A DNA stretch of 64,000 nucleotides from Corynespora cassiicola (lineage: Eukaryota > Ascomycota > Dothideomycetes > Pleosporales > Corynesporascaceae): assembly GCA_022059125.1 (NCBI GenBank), contig JAEUWY010000020.1:2170001-2234000 (forward strand). Reading direction: 5' to 3'. Each line of letters opens with the position of its first letter. Within the stretch, counting starts at the first letter, position 1. Made by a program: the position numbers and the translations under genes. Shown here piece by piece: positions 1 to 12,001 of this stretch. A model generated the notes under the pieces. The model made no database searches, was not told where the DNA came from, and worked only from the letters and a program-made list of their open reading frames with translations.

Positions 1-1989
1 AGGTCCTCAATGATAATGTACAGGACACTCTTCCAGCAGTCAACGATATCCTGGTCCTTAAGTGAAGCCAAAAGCGAGGCAAAATCCATAATTCCCCTTT
101 CTGTGCTTTTTTTCATCATCATGAAAACTTCTAGCATCTTCTTCACTAGATCTTCCGATAGCTTTGTGGCTTGCTCGAAGCATCTGCAACGCAGAACAAA
201 ATCCGTACCAATGCATCGCGATGATACTATGGCCAGCTGTCGCCTATCAGGATCTTCTGTATTTTTCCAAACATTGAGGATCGCATCAACAGTCTTCTTG
301 TGAGCGTGGGAGATGTTGATTCCCTCAACGTAGGCTTCGATGGACTCCTTGATAGGGTTGTAATTAGTAAGACTAGCAATAAAGCCTTCGTTTCCTAAGT
401 TAGGTGTCAGTACACCTTAATAAAAGTGGTTTCTTTTTTTTCAACTTACCGGTTGCGTCGTAAATTGCGATCAGCCATGAATGCATCTCCCTCGACGGTA
501 ATTTATCAAAGTTGACTTTCCCGTTTACATTCAGTAAAGGATACACAGTCTTCGATTCTTTGATCACCATGCACATTTTGTGCAGCTCCATCGAGAATTC
601 TGTCCATGTTTTTCCCATGGAGATATGTTCTCGCACAGCATCCTGGCATTGAAGTAGGCATTTTTCCATGCCACTTATCATCCAAGGTTTGAGTAGAGCT
701 GCACGCAACTGTTCCGCAGATTGATAATCAAACAGAGGAATCAAGTGCGTCAGGTGTTCGATATGCCCACCATCAATGTCTTTCTGATCGTGAAACAGTG
801 TTTGGACTGCGTTGTACATGGCAGGTGTGGGTATTGGCGAAGTTATCTTGTTCATGGCTTCCATAATCTCAAGCCTTTCCCTGTTTATTTGTCCGGATAT
901 CAGAAGGTAGATGAAGAGATCGAATGCGGCGACGATTCCATGGGCCACAATGCCATCCAGAGCTTCCGCGACTCTATCCAGCATTTCCCTGAACTCTGTT
1001 TTGCTGCAGTCGACGACTTGTATTGACAAAGACTGAAAGCGCGCGGTCGAATTTTCGCTTTTGTATCGAAATATCACTCCTTCTCTTAACGTAGATTGAC
1101 CAGTGATAAAATCTGGGCCTTCGAGTGCGAGGAGATCGGGAAGGATGCCACGCTTTGTGGGTTCTATGCTATTATAAAGTATAATACGCTCTAGATATGG
1201 CGTCCAATTGGCCCATACTCGCCATTCGTGGAACTGTGAATCCAGGAAATGACTTATGAGGAGACGATTGGGGGCCACGTTAGTAGGCTTTGAGTTCGCA
1301 AAGACCGACATCCAATGTTTTGCTTTGTTTGCTGCTGCCCACTCGCACTTGAGTCTGTAACCCTCGAGTTGTACTGAGAAAGCATGGACTGCGCGGCGTG
1401 TGAGAAGCAAAAAATCCGGCAGGGCGCTCATGTTGGTGGTCTTTGTTTCCAAAAGGACATGGGAGATGCCTTGGAGGAACTGGCCTGCCGCGTCAGTGCC
1501 ATGGGTAACGGCATATGGAAGAAGTTTGCGTGCCCATAGTGCTTCGAGTGGGGTTATGGATTGTATGTTGCTGCCGTTTGCAGCAATAAGGGATTCGAGA
1601 TAAGTTCTAAGCCCGTAGAATGAGGCAGGTGCGACTTGGAGTTCGACGTTCAGAATCGCTCTCACTGCAGCCGGGGACATTGCGTATGCGCATGCTGCTA
1701 TTGCCACATCTCGGGCCGCAATACTGTCAATGAGATGGTGAAGCCGGACATCCATTTCAGCTTGGCTTAGTTTTCCTTTTTTCCTCAGATAACCATCAGT
1801 GTGCTTCTGGAGGAGTGCCCAGGGGAAGTTCTCATCGGAAGGGTGTAAAAGGCCGGCCGTAAAGTTGATCTGTTGTCGCCACTCATCACTCGGTTTGATC
1901 TTATTGAAGATATTATTTTTGGTCCATGATGTAGAAAATCGTATGCCTTCACTCCGCTCCATTGTTGTTTTCAACATAAGCCTGTCCAT
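1..1989 (-). CDS. Unrecognised large fungal protein, 3' end cut by window edge
   Basis: I do not recognise the family. Exon 1 runs 1989-450, a 55-nt intron follows (449-395, GTAAG donor, CTGAC branch, TTAG acceptor), and exon 2 runs 394-1 and is still open at the edge. The frame joins cleanly as Asp-Ala-Thr-Gly-Asn-Glu-Gly. The open frame extends up to 2073, but that first codon is TTG; the first in-frame ATG is 1989 (MDRLMLKTTMERS). About 640 residues are visible. They look soluble and helix-rich (many Ala/Leu/Glu), with no signal peptide, membrane segment or obvious catalytic motif. An additional 5' exon upstream of 1989 cannot be excluded because there is an ACACAG acceptor-like site nearby. 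Existence as a gene is well supported by length and frame continuity over the intron; function is unknown. Confidence 0.7.
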
Positions 1990-3042
1990 GTGGAGACCAC
2001 TGGGTCTCGCGATGTAGTAGATGGTGAGGCAGGTGTATGATAACGGGCTAGAAAACCTGTGTACAAGCCTCAACCTCCTCCGATAAAATCATGTGCAGGC
2101 GGATGGGAACCTAAACAGTGTTGAGGCAGGTTGTTGTATATAGGTGTTGATTGGATAGCGATGCAGCTGAACTCTTGGTCGAGTACCACGGAAATATAGA
2201 TTGAGCTACAAACCAAACTGGAGACGGGAAAATGAGGTAAAATGAGGGAATATGGAGTACTACTGGGCTATGATAAGTGACTGGCTATTTTTTTGCAGGG
2301 GAAGGCAACGAACTCACTGGTGAACAATGCTAGAGACCCCGCACTGAGTACAACATGGTACAACAGCAATCCATTTACTGAACTGGCACACAGTTCATGT
2401 ACAGCTAGAGGTGCTTCGATTGGAATCATCGGCTTCATCTCAGTGCGAGATTCACTTTGCGCTAAGTGGTTGGTGGTAGGGATAGTCCATTAGGCAGACT
2501 AGAGGCTGAGCGAGGCTGAGCCGGGTCCGGACATTGCGCCGCCACCCATGTGGCTTCACCGGCCGCCCAAAACAATCATAAGAACGCGAGATCAGCAAGC
2601 CATAGTAACAGCTGTATCCCCCTAACTCTGAAACCGAAAAGCTACGCGAAAGGCTAGCCGTAGATTGGTAGGTGCACGTATCCAGGGCCAAGGCTCATGA
2701 TTGCCTGGTGGCCAAGTTGAGGCTGTACAAGTCGCATGATGCACTCAGCAAATGACCGTGTGCCATGAAGGGATCTGGGTACCGCAGATGTAGCATATGA
2801 ATATGCCTTCGTAAGTTTAGATCACTCGCATGGACCATCGTGGATGCCTTGCGGGAGGCGGGTGCCGAGTTGGTCGCACTAGCGATCGTGTGCTGAAATG
2901 ATAGGCGACTGGATTGCCCGAATACGACCTCACTGATTTGAAGCGCGAAGCACGGAAATAAACGCTTGGTGGTTTTTGTCTATACTGAAAGGCAAAGCCT
3001 GAGAATCGGGTATCTTGCATGATCCCATCAGCGCCGTCAGAG
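1990..3042. other. Intergenic region without a supportable gene
   Basis: About 1 kb between two minus-strand genes. Only short overlapping open frames occur and none has a credible start, splice structure or recognisable product. It should contain the promoter of the upstream partial gene and the 3' flank of the next one. Confidence 0.6.
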
Positions 3043-4500
3043 CTACATAACTACACATTTGTCGGCATTAGGAGATTTGCTGCTATTCCGTGCCAGATAC
3101 TCTGCTGCTTGCTTGATAAAGTCTCCAGTTTTATGGAAGCAGACCTTGTTCCCCTTGGCGTCTTGAACAGCTTCGCCAATGGTGAAATCGTAGGCCTGAC
3201 CGGTGTGACTATCCTTGGCAGGGCATTTCAGTCCATTGATGGCTTTCTGTTCCAATTCAGGCACTGAGGGTAGTTAGCAGATGATTTGAAATGCAAGCGT
3301 GATGAACGTACAAGTGGCAATATACGCCATGAATTCATCCACGGCACGGCGTGAGGGGAGCGCGTCGGAAGTCTGGTCTTCGAGGAGAATACCGCTCAGT
3401 AATTCCATCTGCTGTATCGTCTCAAGCCGCACCCCTTTTGACATCTCATGTTGCTCGACCTGAAGAGCCCTTAATTTCTCTCCATGTACATGCATAAGAA
3501 TTCCCCGCACATCCTTCGGCGTGAACATGTCTTTACTCAAGGGATTCCGCATTATACCCCCGTTGGCGGATATAGCCTGGGCGAGTTCCTCCATATCCCA
3601 TGCGAAGTTGTCCTCCGTGACATAGAAGTTTGCTCGGGGGATTTCTTTGACGGGGTCGCCTAACATGGTCTCGTCATTCACATAGTTCCTTTCCAAGTTC
3701 TCGTGTTCGACATGCATTAGACCAAGTTCGCAGTGAAGTTTCAGGTCTTCTGGCAAGGCAGATTCCAATGCACGAACCCTCTGAACAAGCACATCCCTTG
3801 CCATGTCATCGTCAGCTCGGTCAGCCTCTCTTGACCATTCCAAAGTATTCTCCAAGTCAAGTATAATTATTTCGAGAGCCTCTGAGGGCCTTGCTTGGAT
3901 ATCCCGTGCCCGTGACCGAACAAAAACGGGCCGATGCGTCTGCGTCGATGTATTCTGTTCTGCAATAGCTTTAATCCTATGCGTTTTCTTTGACTGCGGG
4001 AGGCCTGCTTGCTTCTGCAAGGCTTGGAGATGCATGAAGTCGGTCAAGAGGTATTTGGCCTTCTCGCGCAGTGCTCGATAGCCTTGCGTTAGCTCTTGCC
4101 GCGTTTCATCCAAATTTTCGGGCAATTGGATAGTAGGCTGAGGGGGTTTTCGTTTAGATGGCTTTAAGCTAGAGAATACTGATGCGGGTGCCGAAAAATT
4201 TGGCCGGGTTGCGGTGGAAGCAAGTGCTGTCGTGCTGGATGTAGGTTGGGCTGCGGGTAGCTCAGGCTTCTTCTCGAGAATAGCCAGGAAGGACTTAACC
4301 TCTGGATCTCTGGGGGCATCCTTCTTCAGTTGCTTTGCGTTTTCATTTGCGGCGTCTAGCCATCCGATGGAGATGTAATGTTCCACAAGAAGCTTCCTTG
4401 CCTCAACAGCGGGCGGGTGGCGGGAAACTTCTTCGAGGAGTTCGCTCACCAAAGCCATATCTGGGCTTCCGGATCCAGATGTACCTACTGTTGCAGCCAT
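3043..4500 (-). CDS. Unrecognised protein with U-box-like segments, two exons
   Basis: Exon 1 is 4500-3312 and exon 2 is 3263-3043, separated by a 48-nt intron (GTACGT...CTCAG); the split codon becomes Leu and the product is 469 residues. The start ATG at 4500 is the first in frame. The N-terminal 100 residues look helical and TPR-like (SELLEEVSRHP, LLVEHYISIGW), followed by a Ser/Pro/Thr linker and a charged middle. The stretch RNPLSKDMFTPKDVRGIL and the exon-2 segment GLKCPAKDSHTGQAYDF resemble half-sites of U-box-type modules, but the similarity is weak and is my inference. No membrane segments. The CDS is solid; the function is not assigned. Confidence 0.8.
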
Positions 4501-5171
4501 TGCAGCTGGTTAGCAAGTGCCCCAGAGCTTGATAGAATGGAGTTGTGAATCCCTCGGCGTCGGTCGAAATGGAAATCAAGGCTGAAGCGGTGGCATTGGG
4601 GAAGAAACAGTGCTTTTGTTGAGAAGGAAGCAAGTATGTCTGTGGCTATGAGGTTTCCAAACTGTGGTAGTGACGTCGAGCATTGGAAAATCAGATATCA
4701 ACATGCATTGTAGTCAGTGAAGCGTGAGTTGATTAGCAGCAATCAAACGCCATGGAATGGACGTGCAGTTGAGCCTTGCGGGGAGGCTGTGAGTGGAGAC
4801 ACGAGGGCGTGTGGCCACCAGAAACCACCTGCGGGCGGTCACCGGTGGATGGTTGGGGTTGGGAAGGCTGCCTGGCTGCGGTCCACGACCTCAGTAAAGC
4901 GCGTGTGCACGAGCCAATGGCCAGCCAGCACCCGTGGACGCCCGAGCGGTTGGTTCGCTACCCCATGTCCGCATAGCCACCAAGCCTCAGAAAGGAGCGT
5001 GAGTATGAGGGAACCTGTGCCAATGCGGCGGCGCATGATGTCGAAGGGGGACGGCATTCCCCCTGGTAGTCAGGCGCAGCAAAATCAAGATATTTATTTC
5101 CCGTCTCCTCCCACAACATGGTCAAATCCAAAGTGTACAGTGTCTATCTCTACAACGCTCTAAGGGTATAT
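4501..5171. other. Intergenic region, no gene seen
   Basis: Region of about 670 nt between two minus-strand genes. Overlapping short open frames on both strands are not supported by splice signals or a recognisable product. It should hold the promoter of the 469-residue protein gene. Confidence 0.6.
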
Positions 5172-6281
5172 TCAAAACAGCAGATCTGCATATTCTCCCA
5201 GAGCACCCTCTTTTCCTCCGTCAAAGACCTCGTGCAATCCATCAAGATCTGCAAACTTCTGCGCGAGCGTCAGCCCCCGTAGCCTCTCCTTCTCAATTAC
5301 ATCCCAGTTCCACTCCTCGCTCTCCGCCACCTTCTCCGGAATCACGAACTCGGCGCTTCCATTGAGGTCTCCGTTTGCCTCGCCCCGATACACCCATCCC
5401 TCGGGTTTCGGGGGCACCATGTCGGCATCGAGCAACGCCTGCTCCGGTGGCACAGTAATCCTGCCCCTCTTGATGACATAACGCGCGATTGCCGTCGCAT
5501 ACACCGCATTCTTCAGCTTCTCGGCATCCACGTCAGAGCCGTCCGTTTTTGCCTTCCTCCAAGGCTGCAGCGCCCAGCTCGTCGGCTTGCCCACGCCCGG
5601 CTTCACCAGATGCGTGACCAGATAGAACCACTTGCGATCCCAGCACAGCAGCCTCGACCACATCTCATACTTCTTGTAGGGCAGGATCTCCCGCCTGAAC
5701 ATGCAGCTGATGCCGCCCAGAGCGATCATGTGCTTGCCTCGCGTGCCCTCGGTCGCGCCCAGCGCCTCCGCCGCTTTCGGCTTCCCGTACAGTCTCGAGT
5801 TCTTCTTTATGCCGTTGCGGATTATGGCAGTGAACAGGTGCGTCCGTGATATGTCCATATCGGCGAAGTAGGTAGAGTTCGACTTGTGCAGATTGTAGTC
5901 CATTTCCAGGATCGGGGTGCGGGTCGAAGTGATGACGGGCTGGAAGAGGGCGCGCGGCGGTATTGGAGTCGGCTGCAAGTACAGATGGTAGAGGAAGGCT
6001 CGGAAGAAGCGTAGCTATATCGCTCACAGGTCAGTCTTGCTCTCCAACATGGCTCTGCCGGCAGACTCCGGATGGGGACGGGATAGACATACATGCCACA
6101 CGAAGGGTAGCATCTTTAGATTCGTCAAAGCAAACAAAATCGCTATCAGCCTCCATACGCCTCCGGGCGCATTGTAGCCAGACCATTTCGCCAGGAACCC
6201 GCGCAGGGAGGGCTGTGTCGCCAGTGCTGCGATGGATGCGCCAGCGACGGCAAGGCTGGCTGCCCCAGCCATTTTGACCAT
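5172..6281 (-). CDS. THEM6-type hotdog thioesterase-like membrane protein
   Basis: Two exons, 6281-6093 and 6014-5172, joined across a 78-nt intron (GTATGT...ATATAG) at a codon boundary, give 343 residues. Residues 1-75 contain hydrophobic stretches (SLAVAGASIAALAT; VWRLIAILFALTNLKMLPF) that probably anchor the protein in a membrane. The rest matches the 4HBT_2/THEM6 family: acyl-thioesterase-like hotdog signature with ILEMDYNLHKSNSTYFADMD, then GGISCMFRREILPYKKYEM and LLCWDRKWFYLVTHLV. Related human THEM6 and fungal homologues are proposed acyl-CoA thioester hydrolases; substrate is unknown. ATG at 6281 was chosen because it begins the only frame leading into the spliced second exon. Confidence 0.88.
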
Positions 6282-6831
6282 TCGCGGTGTGAGACGAACT
6301 GGTACTGAAGGAAAGAAAACACCGATAAATACACAAAAGGAGTGACAATATGAGAATCCTGGGCTTATGCGACGATTTCCTGATCCTGCAGGTGCTTTGC
6401 TACTCCCAAGCTGAGCCGAGGCTCGGAAGCGGTACGACTTGGTCCCGGGCCTTAGCCTCCAGGCCTCATTGGCCAGCCCCTCTACCCAGCAGTACTTCAC
6501 GCAAGCATTGCTCGATTCGAACAGCAGACTTGTAAGTAGGATCAGCGGGACAGGCAGCATAGAGGGCGCTTCTCGGGCGGAGCATGTATATTGGTCGCTC
6601 ATCCAAAATATCTCCGAGGCTGCTATGTCTTGGACCGACATGTGAACTTCAAGGCGCAATCAGCGCTGCCCCGACTCACAATGGCCTCCCTCAAACGGAC
6701 CAAAGACACCTCACTATCTGTCTGGCCTAAATCCTGTGTGATTTTGAGAGACTTTTTCCTTTATCCAATCCGCAATCCTTACATAAGTTCTTTGTGTGAC
6801 CCTGGTCTTTGTCACCGATCGCTACCATCGT
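6282..6831. other. Promoter/intergenic region, no gene seen
   Basis: 550 nt between the thioesterase start and the stop of the eIF2D gene, both on the minus strand. Small open frames here are unsupported. Confidence 0.55.
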
Positions 6832-8917
6832 TCATTTCTTCTTTTTCGTCTTGTCTATGATCTCGACCCAGTTCTTGTTGACGCCCCTCTTTTCCAAGGC
6901 TTTGATGATTGCGTCCTTTTGGGGGCCCTGCACCATCACCTCCATAACTGGGTTCTTGGGGCTGCTGCCTTGAAGACGATCCACGCTGGTGCTACCGGCG
7001 CATGTCTTTCTCAACTCATCGGCCAGCGGCTGTGGCGCAATGTAAAATGGCTCAACTCCGCTGACCTTGGTCACAGTTTTGTTGCCACTCCGTGTCTCGA
7101 TAGTAATTTGGACCTTCGGAGGGGCGCCGGCTTTCGGCTTCGAGTCGGAGACGTCGCCATCGTTCCGCAGGATGGCGTGGAAGGGCGACGCAGCGGCAAC
7201 AATACGGTCAGCAAGGGCATCACGAGCCATGGATCCTGATGCAAGTGCCGCATTGTCAGCAGCGGACTGGCCCAGGAGCGCGTCTGCGATTTGCGGGTTG
7301 ATTTTCACCAGACGTTTGTTCTGTGGCGATATCAAGTGCTCCGTTTCGATGTAAGTAGCAAGGATTTGCTTGAGCTCGGCGGGCGTGTAAAGTCCCCGAG
7401 GATCTGCTTTGGCGGCGTTCAAGATGGGAGCGACCTTCTCTTTCGGTCGGAGAAGAGAGACGAGTTTGAGCTTTTGGCCCACCGATGACTCACCAGACAG
7501 CGGTGCTGCAGGCTTTCCACCTGCGCTTGCTCCTACTGGGGCATCCTTCTTCGGCAGCCGGTACGGGACAAAAGCCTCGACTTGGCGGTCTTTAAAGTCG
7601 ATATCGAGAATGACGACCTCGTTGCCATCCCGGTCTTTGGACTTGACAATTTTCTGCTTATCTAGATATTTGATGAACTTTTTGATGTTCTTCCAACTTG
7701 TCTTTTTGATGTGCAGTGAGGCAGTCCGGGCTGGCGTGTAGGTAGGCAGAAAGGGCTGAACCAGAAGAGACATTACGTTGGATTGGGATAGAGGGAAATC
7801 GAGGCCGTATGTAGGCTGGTCTTTGTTCTGGTTCATGTGATGGCGAACACCGTACAAGAACGCATCTTTGAAGGCAGCGTCGATTTCTACAATGTGTCAG
7901 TACTTTCGGAACCATGTAATTGGGTGTTGTTCACCTTTTGTAGTAAGCTCCTTGTCATCGACGACATCGATGAAGTCTTTATTGACCGGCGCATTCTCGC
8001 CCTCGACCCCCTGTGCTCTTTCTGCCTCAGAACGAGCAGTAGGATCCGTCTCTAGGGAGACTCCTCCCTCATCTTGTCCCTCCAGGCCTACAGCAGCCAT
8101 CTGTGTTGCCAATTCAGCATCTACATGGTCCTGCTCGTCCCAGCCTTCCAGCATGCCAGGTGGCTCTGAGCCTGCTTTGCCAGTGGGGCTCCATGACCAT
8201 AGCTCGTCTCCAGCCCAGTGGAACGTATTGACGGCGTGGCCCTTCTGTCCTTGCACTTTAGCAAGCGAGCTGACGTCTATTTCGCAGGTGCCAACAGCCA
8301 TGGGAACCGTTGGTTGTTCGAGGCTCGCGATGGCTACTATGGCCCCCTTGGTCGCTTTTTTCGGAAACGGGGGCCCGCGCTGTAGGCCGGGTGTCATCAG
8401 ATCGGCACCACCCTGAAGCTTCTCCACGACAAAGAGGGGGGTGTAAAGGAGAGGTACGATTCGCGGGTTGTGCCAGAGTGTGTACACTGCCTCGCTGTTA
8501 ATGCATGCATGGAGGACTCAGCCGTGCGGTATCTGACCTGTGGGGTACATCTTCTCCCCGTATTTAACCCAAAGTATGCGCAATTCACCGTCGGTTCCTT
8601 CATGACTGCCTGCATACACGGTACCCGAAACTTGCTTTAGATCAGGCCCTGCGGTCGTGGTGAAGCGCGCGGAGAGGGCGTTTTCGGGCAACAGCGTCTT
8701 CCTCAGGGCCGTCAGCCCAGCTGTAGAGGCGGCCTTGTCCTCGGGATCCGCATTTGGGTCGACTGGAACCTCGATACCAAAGTCCGATATGATCTGGTCG
8801 GCAGTCCTGCGGCGGTCGGACGACTTTAGCGGAGAGAGTGGCTTGATCTGCAATCTGTCAGTGGACGAGGTGGCTGCCGGGGCCTTGGCGACTTGCATTA
8901 GGCTTCTTCTTGAACAT
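6832..8917 (-). CDS. TMA64: eIF2D / Tma64 (ligatin-like, SUI1 domain) translation factor
   Basis: Four exons: 8917-8897, 8847-8538, 8486-7935 and 7886-6832, giving 645 residues. The N-terminus MFKKKPN-IKPLSPLKSSDRRR matches the Tma64/eIF2D start (yeast begins MFKKEPHIK). This requires intron 1 to be a 49-nt GC-AG intron (GCAAGT...TTGCAG); GT alternatives lose the frame. Domain order follows the family: an N-terminal pre-PUA/PUA-like region ending in PTVYTLWHNPRIVP, an acidic middle, a winged-helix/SWIB-like region (SWKNIKKFIKYLDKQ; GLYTPAELKQILATY), and a C-terminal SUI1 domain (VQITIETRSGNKTVTKVSG) ending in a Lys-rich tail. In other eukaryotes it binds the 40S subunit and acts in recycling and GTP-independent initiator tRNA delivery. 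It is slightly longer than the yeast protein. Confidence 0.95.
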
Positions 8918-10626
8918 GTTGACAGATGTTGCGGTATTCGGATCCGATGAGCTACTCTCTGGCACTGCCTCGTCGCGTTGGAGCTTTATGACCTCCGTCG
9001 CGCTTGCTATGACTTCAGCGAGGGGCAGGCACGCTAGTCCGCGTCGGTCTCTAGTGCGGGGAGGGCGTCCGACGGGGAGCATGAGTCCTTCTCACTCATC
9101 CTGAGACTTTGATCGCTGCCTGTCTCTTCACCTCGACGTCGCACCTCTTCACCCCCACTGGCTGGACACGGCACTGCTTTCTTGTTGCACCTTTGTTCGA
9201 CTCATCACCAAAGCGCGGGTGCTCCACCTGGCAACGGCGCACGGAGGCTACTATTCGCCAGCCCGGGGCCCGCCTTCACACTGTCGTCACCCAGTAGAGG
9301 CACAGCTGCCCTACAAGAGCCATGGGACTGATACAAGGCAATGTCAATGTATTGCTCAATCCGAGCTGCTATTCTTGCTCCTCCGCATACAAAGGTGGCG
9401 GTCTCAGGACCCGATGGGCAGATAGTTGCCGGCGCAGTGCCATTTTTGGATAATGGCTCATTCATTCCGAAGTGCTGACCGAGCCGAGTAGGCGCAGGAA
9501 AAGAAAGCTGCGGCGAGTCGAGTCCATTCAAAGGACATATTGGACCGCAGCTGTGGTTGAGCCATGCAGGTCTGGCAAAGGTGTGAGCTGAGTACCGTCA
9601 GACGGCTGAGGGTAAGACACATGGCCTTCGCCATCGAGTCACGTTACAGTGCCCATCACCCGTCGCTCTCTCGACACGATTGACGTGCGTGCAACTTCGG
9701 CGTTGGCTGTGGCCAGCAATGCCACCGGCGAGGTGACGGGCGATGCGAGGCCTGCTCAGATCACTCCACCAGTTGAACCATGTCTGCTGCGGCTAATACT
9801 CCGCCCGCTTGCATTTCCTCTTACCGAAGGCCTCCCCGGATTTCCAGGACCGCGGCCTCGCCATTTTTCGCTCGCTGCGAAGCTACCGACCGCTGGGATT
9901 GCGTTCCTGTCGGCAGCATGCAGCTGGAGACACGGCGTCAACCGATTCCCCCTTTGAGCCAAGTGCACACCTTCTCGAATGCTGTCCTCCAGGAACTGCG
10001 TCCGCCCGTATGTTTGTGTGCCTCCTGCCGTGCGCCGTTACTCACGTGTCGTTTGCGCACCTGTGAAGTCTCAATTGCGTCAGGGGTCGCGCCTCGGTAG
10101 AGGCCAGCTGCGTTGCCGGCCTGCGCCGCATTCCCAGCGTGTCCGGGGGCGCGGTGGGTTTGTCGGCAGCATGTTGGGCTTTTGCAAATGCATGCTGCAA
10201 TCGTTTCCGAGTCTGGATCTGGCTTTGAAGGCGATTAGCGGCCCAGCCGAATCTCGCCCCGTGACTCTGGGTCGTTGGAGGACCAAACGGAGTGATGCGC
10301 CACCACCTGCGCAAGATGGGCGCCAGCTCTTGTAGCGTCACTCAGCTCGGCCTGTGAGTCGTCGCCCAGCGGTGACACGGGAACAGTCGCCGCCTGTTCT
10401 CAACGCCTCGTCAGCCAAATTGCGGAGTAGGCGGGCGGAGAGCCACGAGAGCGCAATGCATTTCTCACCCGTTATTTCCTGTTCATTCACGCCATCCTCT
10501 CCCTCTTAAGCCCTCGCGTGCCCGGCCCCATGCCTTTCTTCGCCCTCTCGCTATGATTCTTGCTGAGGCCCGCCATGCCCTCCTGACATCACCCGGCACC
10601 TCGCTTCCTCGACGACTACCCACAAC
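8918..10626. other. Divergent intergenic region (TMA64 / membrane protein)
   Basis: About 1.7 kb between divergently transcribed genes, so it should contain both promoters. Several short GC-rich open frames overlap on both strands; none has convincing splicing or a recognisable product. Pyrimidine-rich stretches (about 10480-10540) precede the start at 10627. Confidence 0.6.
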
Positions 10627-12001
10627 ATGAGTCCGCTACCTGCAGCGGTCGGACGCGCCCTCGACACAGCCGCGTTTGACAGGCGCACCGTTGTGCCCAA
10701 GCCCACCGACCCCAATGAGCTCATTCTCGAGGCATGGGCCCAGGGGTACATGGTCGGCTCCTTGATCATAATGTCCTTCATCACCCTCGCAAACATGCGC
10801 AGAGGTGTTCTACTACACAAGGTCTGTGTCGCTCACGTGTCGCTAAAGGTCATGCGCTGACTCTTGGGCTAGCTCATTTTGCTAGAGGTACCAAATTCCC
10901 ATTGTACCACTCTTCTGCAACGTTCACGTTCCTAATTGGTTACAGCTGGTCCTAGGTTTGTGGCAAGGTTTCTGGTTATTTTTCCGCTCGCCAATTCACG
11001 CCTGGTGGCTGTCCGTGTCGGCGATTTTTCTCAATGCCTCTTGGTCGCTCCACAATGTCATCGCTTGGATGAAGATCAAGCCGTTCCTCGCCCGTCCCGT
11101 TAGCTTGCTATTCATTGGTACCGTTATCCTAGCCCAACCGTACTGGATCCTGGAGATCTATGCAAACTTTGCCTACTTCCATGGAATCAACGAGCTCTTC
11201 ATCAAGACGCGGCCTTGGGAAGCCCTGTGCCGAGATCCATGGTGGATCTTCACTACAGTCTATTTGTTCTGGGTCATCAAGACCCAGTACGAGATTACTC
11301 TCCGAGAAATCATCAGGATATCCCCCCGTTTCGGCATCATGCTGGGGGCTATGGTGCTCAGCATCATATTCATCATCTGCGATGTTCTCTCCGTCACCGG
11401 AGCCTTTAGCTCGGGAAACATATATGTCGGCATCAACCCTTTCTGGAAGCTAGCGTTCGTCTTCAAATGTCTCACCGATTCGGTGGTACTGGATGACTTC
11501 AAGGTCGCATTGGACCGATTGCGGGCATTTAAGATCAGCCGTCTAGGCAGCTTCTCTCAAGACACCAGCGATCGCCGAACTCGCAATGACGGAAACTTGG
11601 TGAACACTTGGGAAGAAGTAGCACGGGAAGCCCGGAAACCATCTCGTGGAGTGATGCCAAGCCCCGATGGCGATTATGTTCATTCTAGCAATTTCCCGGG
11701 CTTCAGACCTGCTCGACTGCCAAAGGAGCACAAAGATTCCGTGGTTTCCCCTGAGCAAGTCTACTACCGCCGTTCCAATCATAGCCCCAAAGCTGAAGAC
11801 ATGGCCCCCAGTGCATTGGAAGACTTTCCAATGAGAACATTAGAGATCGCGCATGCCTCGGAAATCGATCTATCAGAAAAGAACGACAGCCACCTTGTCG
11901 CGGAAAGCGACTACGCACAAGCTTTGAGAGATCTTGAGAAGGGCAGTCAACCCAGTAGCCCTTCCAAGAGTTCCTTCCCGCGCAGGTCCTTACCACCATA
12001 G
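10627..12001 (+). CDS. Seven-TM-like fungal membrane protein with 15-nt microexon
   Basis: Exons 10627-10821, 10873-10887 and 10946-12001 give 421 residues. Without the 15-nt exon the frame also stays open, but its insertion restores a continuous hydrophobic helix (HK-LILLE-LVLGLWQGFWLFF). It is flanked by good signals: GTCTGT...CTGAC...CTAG before it and GTACCA...CTAAT...TACAG after it. About seven hydrophobic segments are visible, e.g. MVGSLIIMSFITLANM, WWLSVSAIFLNASWSL, PVSLLFIGTVILA, PWWIFTTVYLFWVIK and FGIMLGAMVLSIIFIICDVL. A hydrophilic tail of about 170 residues rich in Ser/Pro/Arg follows. I recall similar uncharacterised integral membrane proteins in filamentous ascomycetes; no ligand or activity is known to me. 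Confidence 0.88.
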
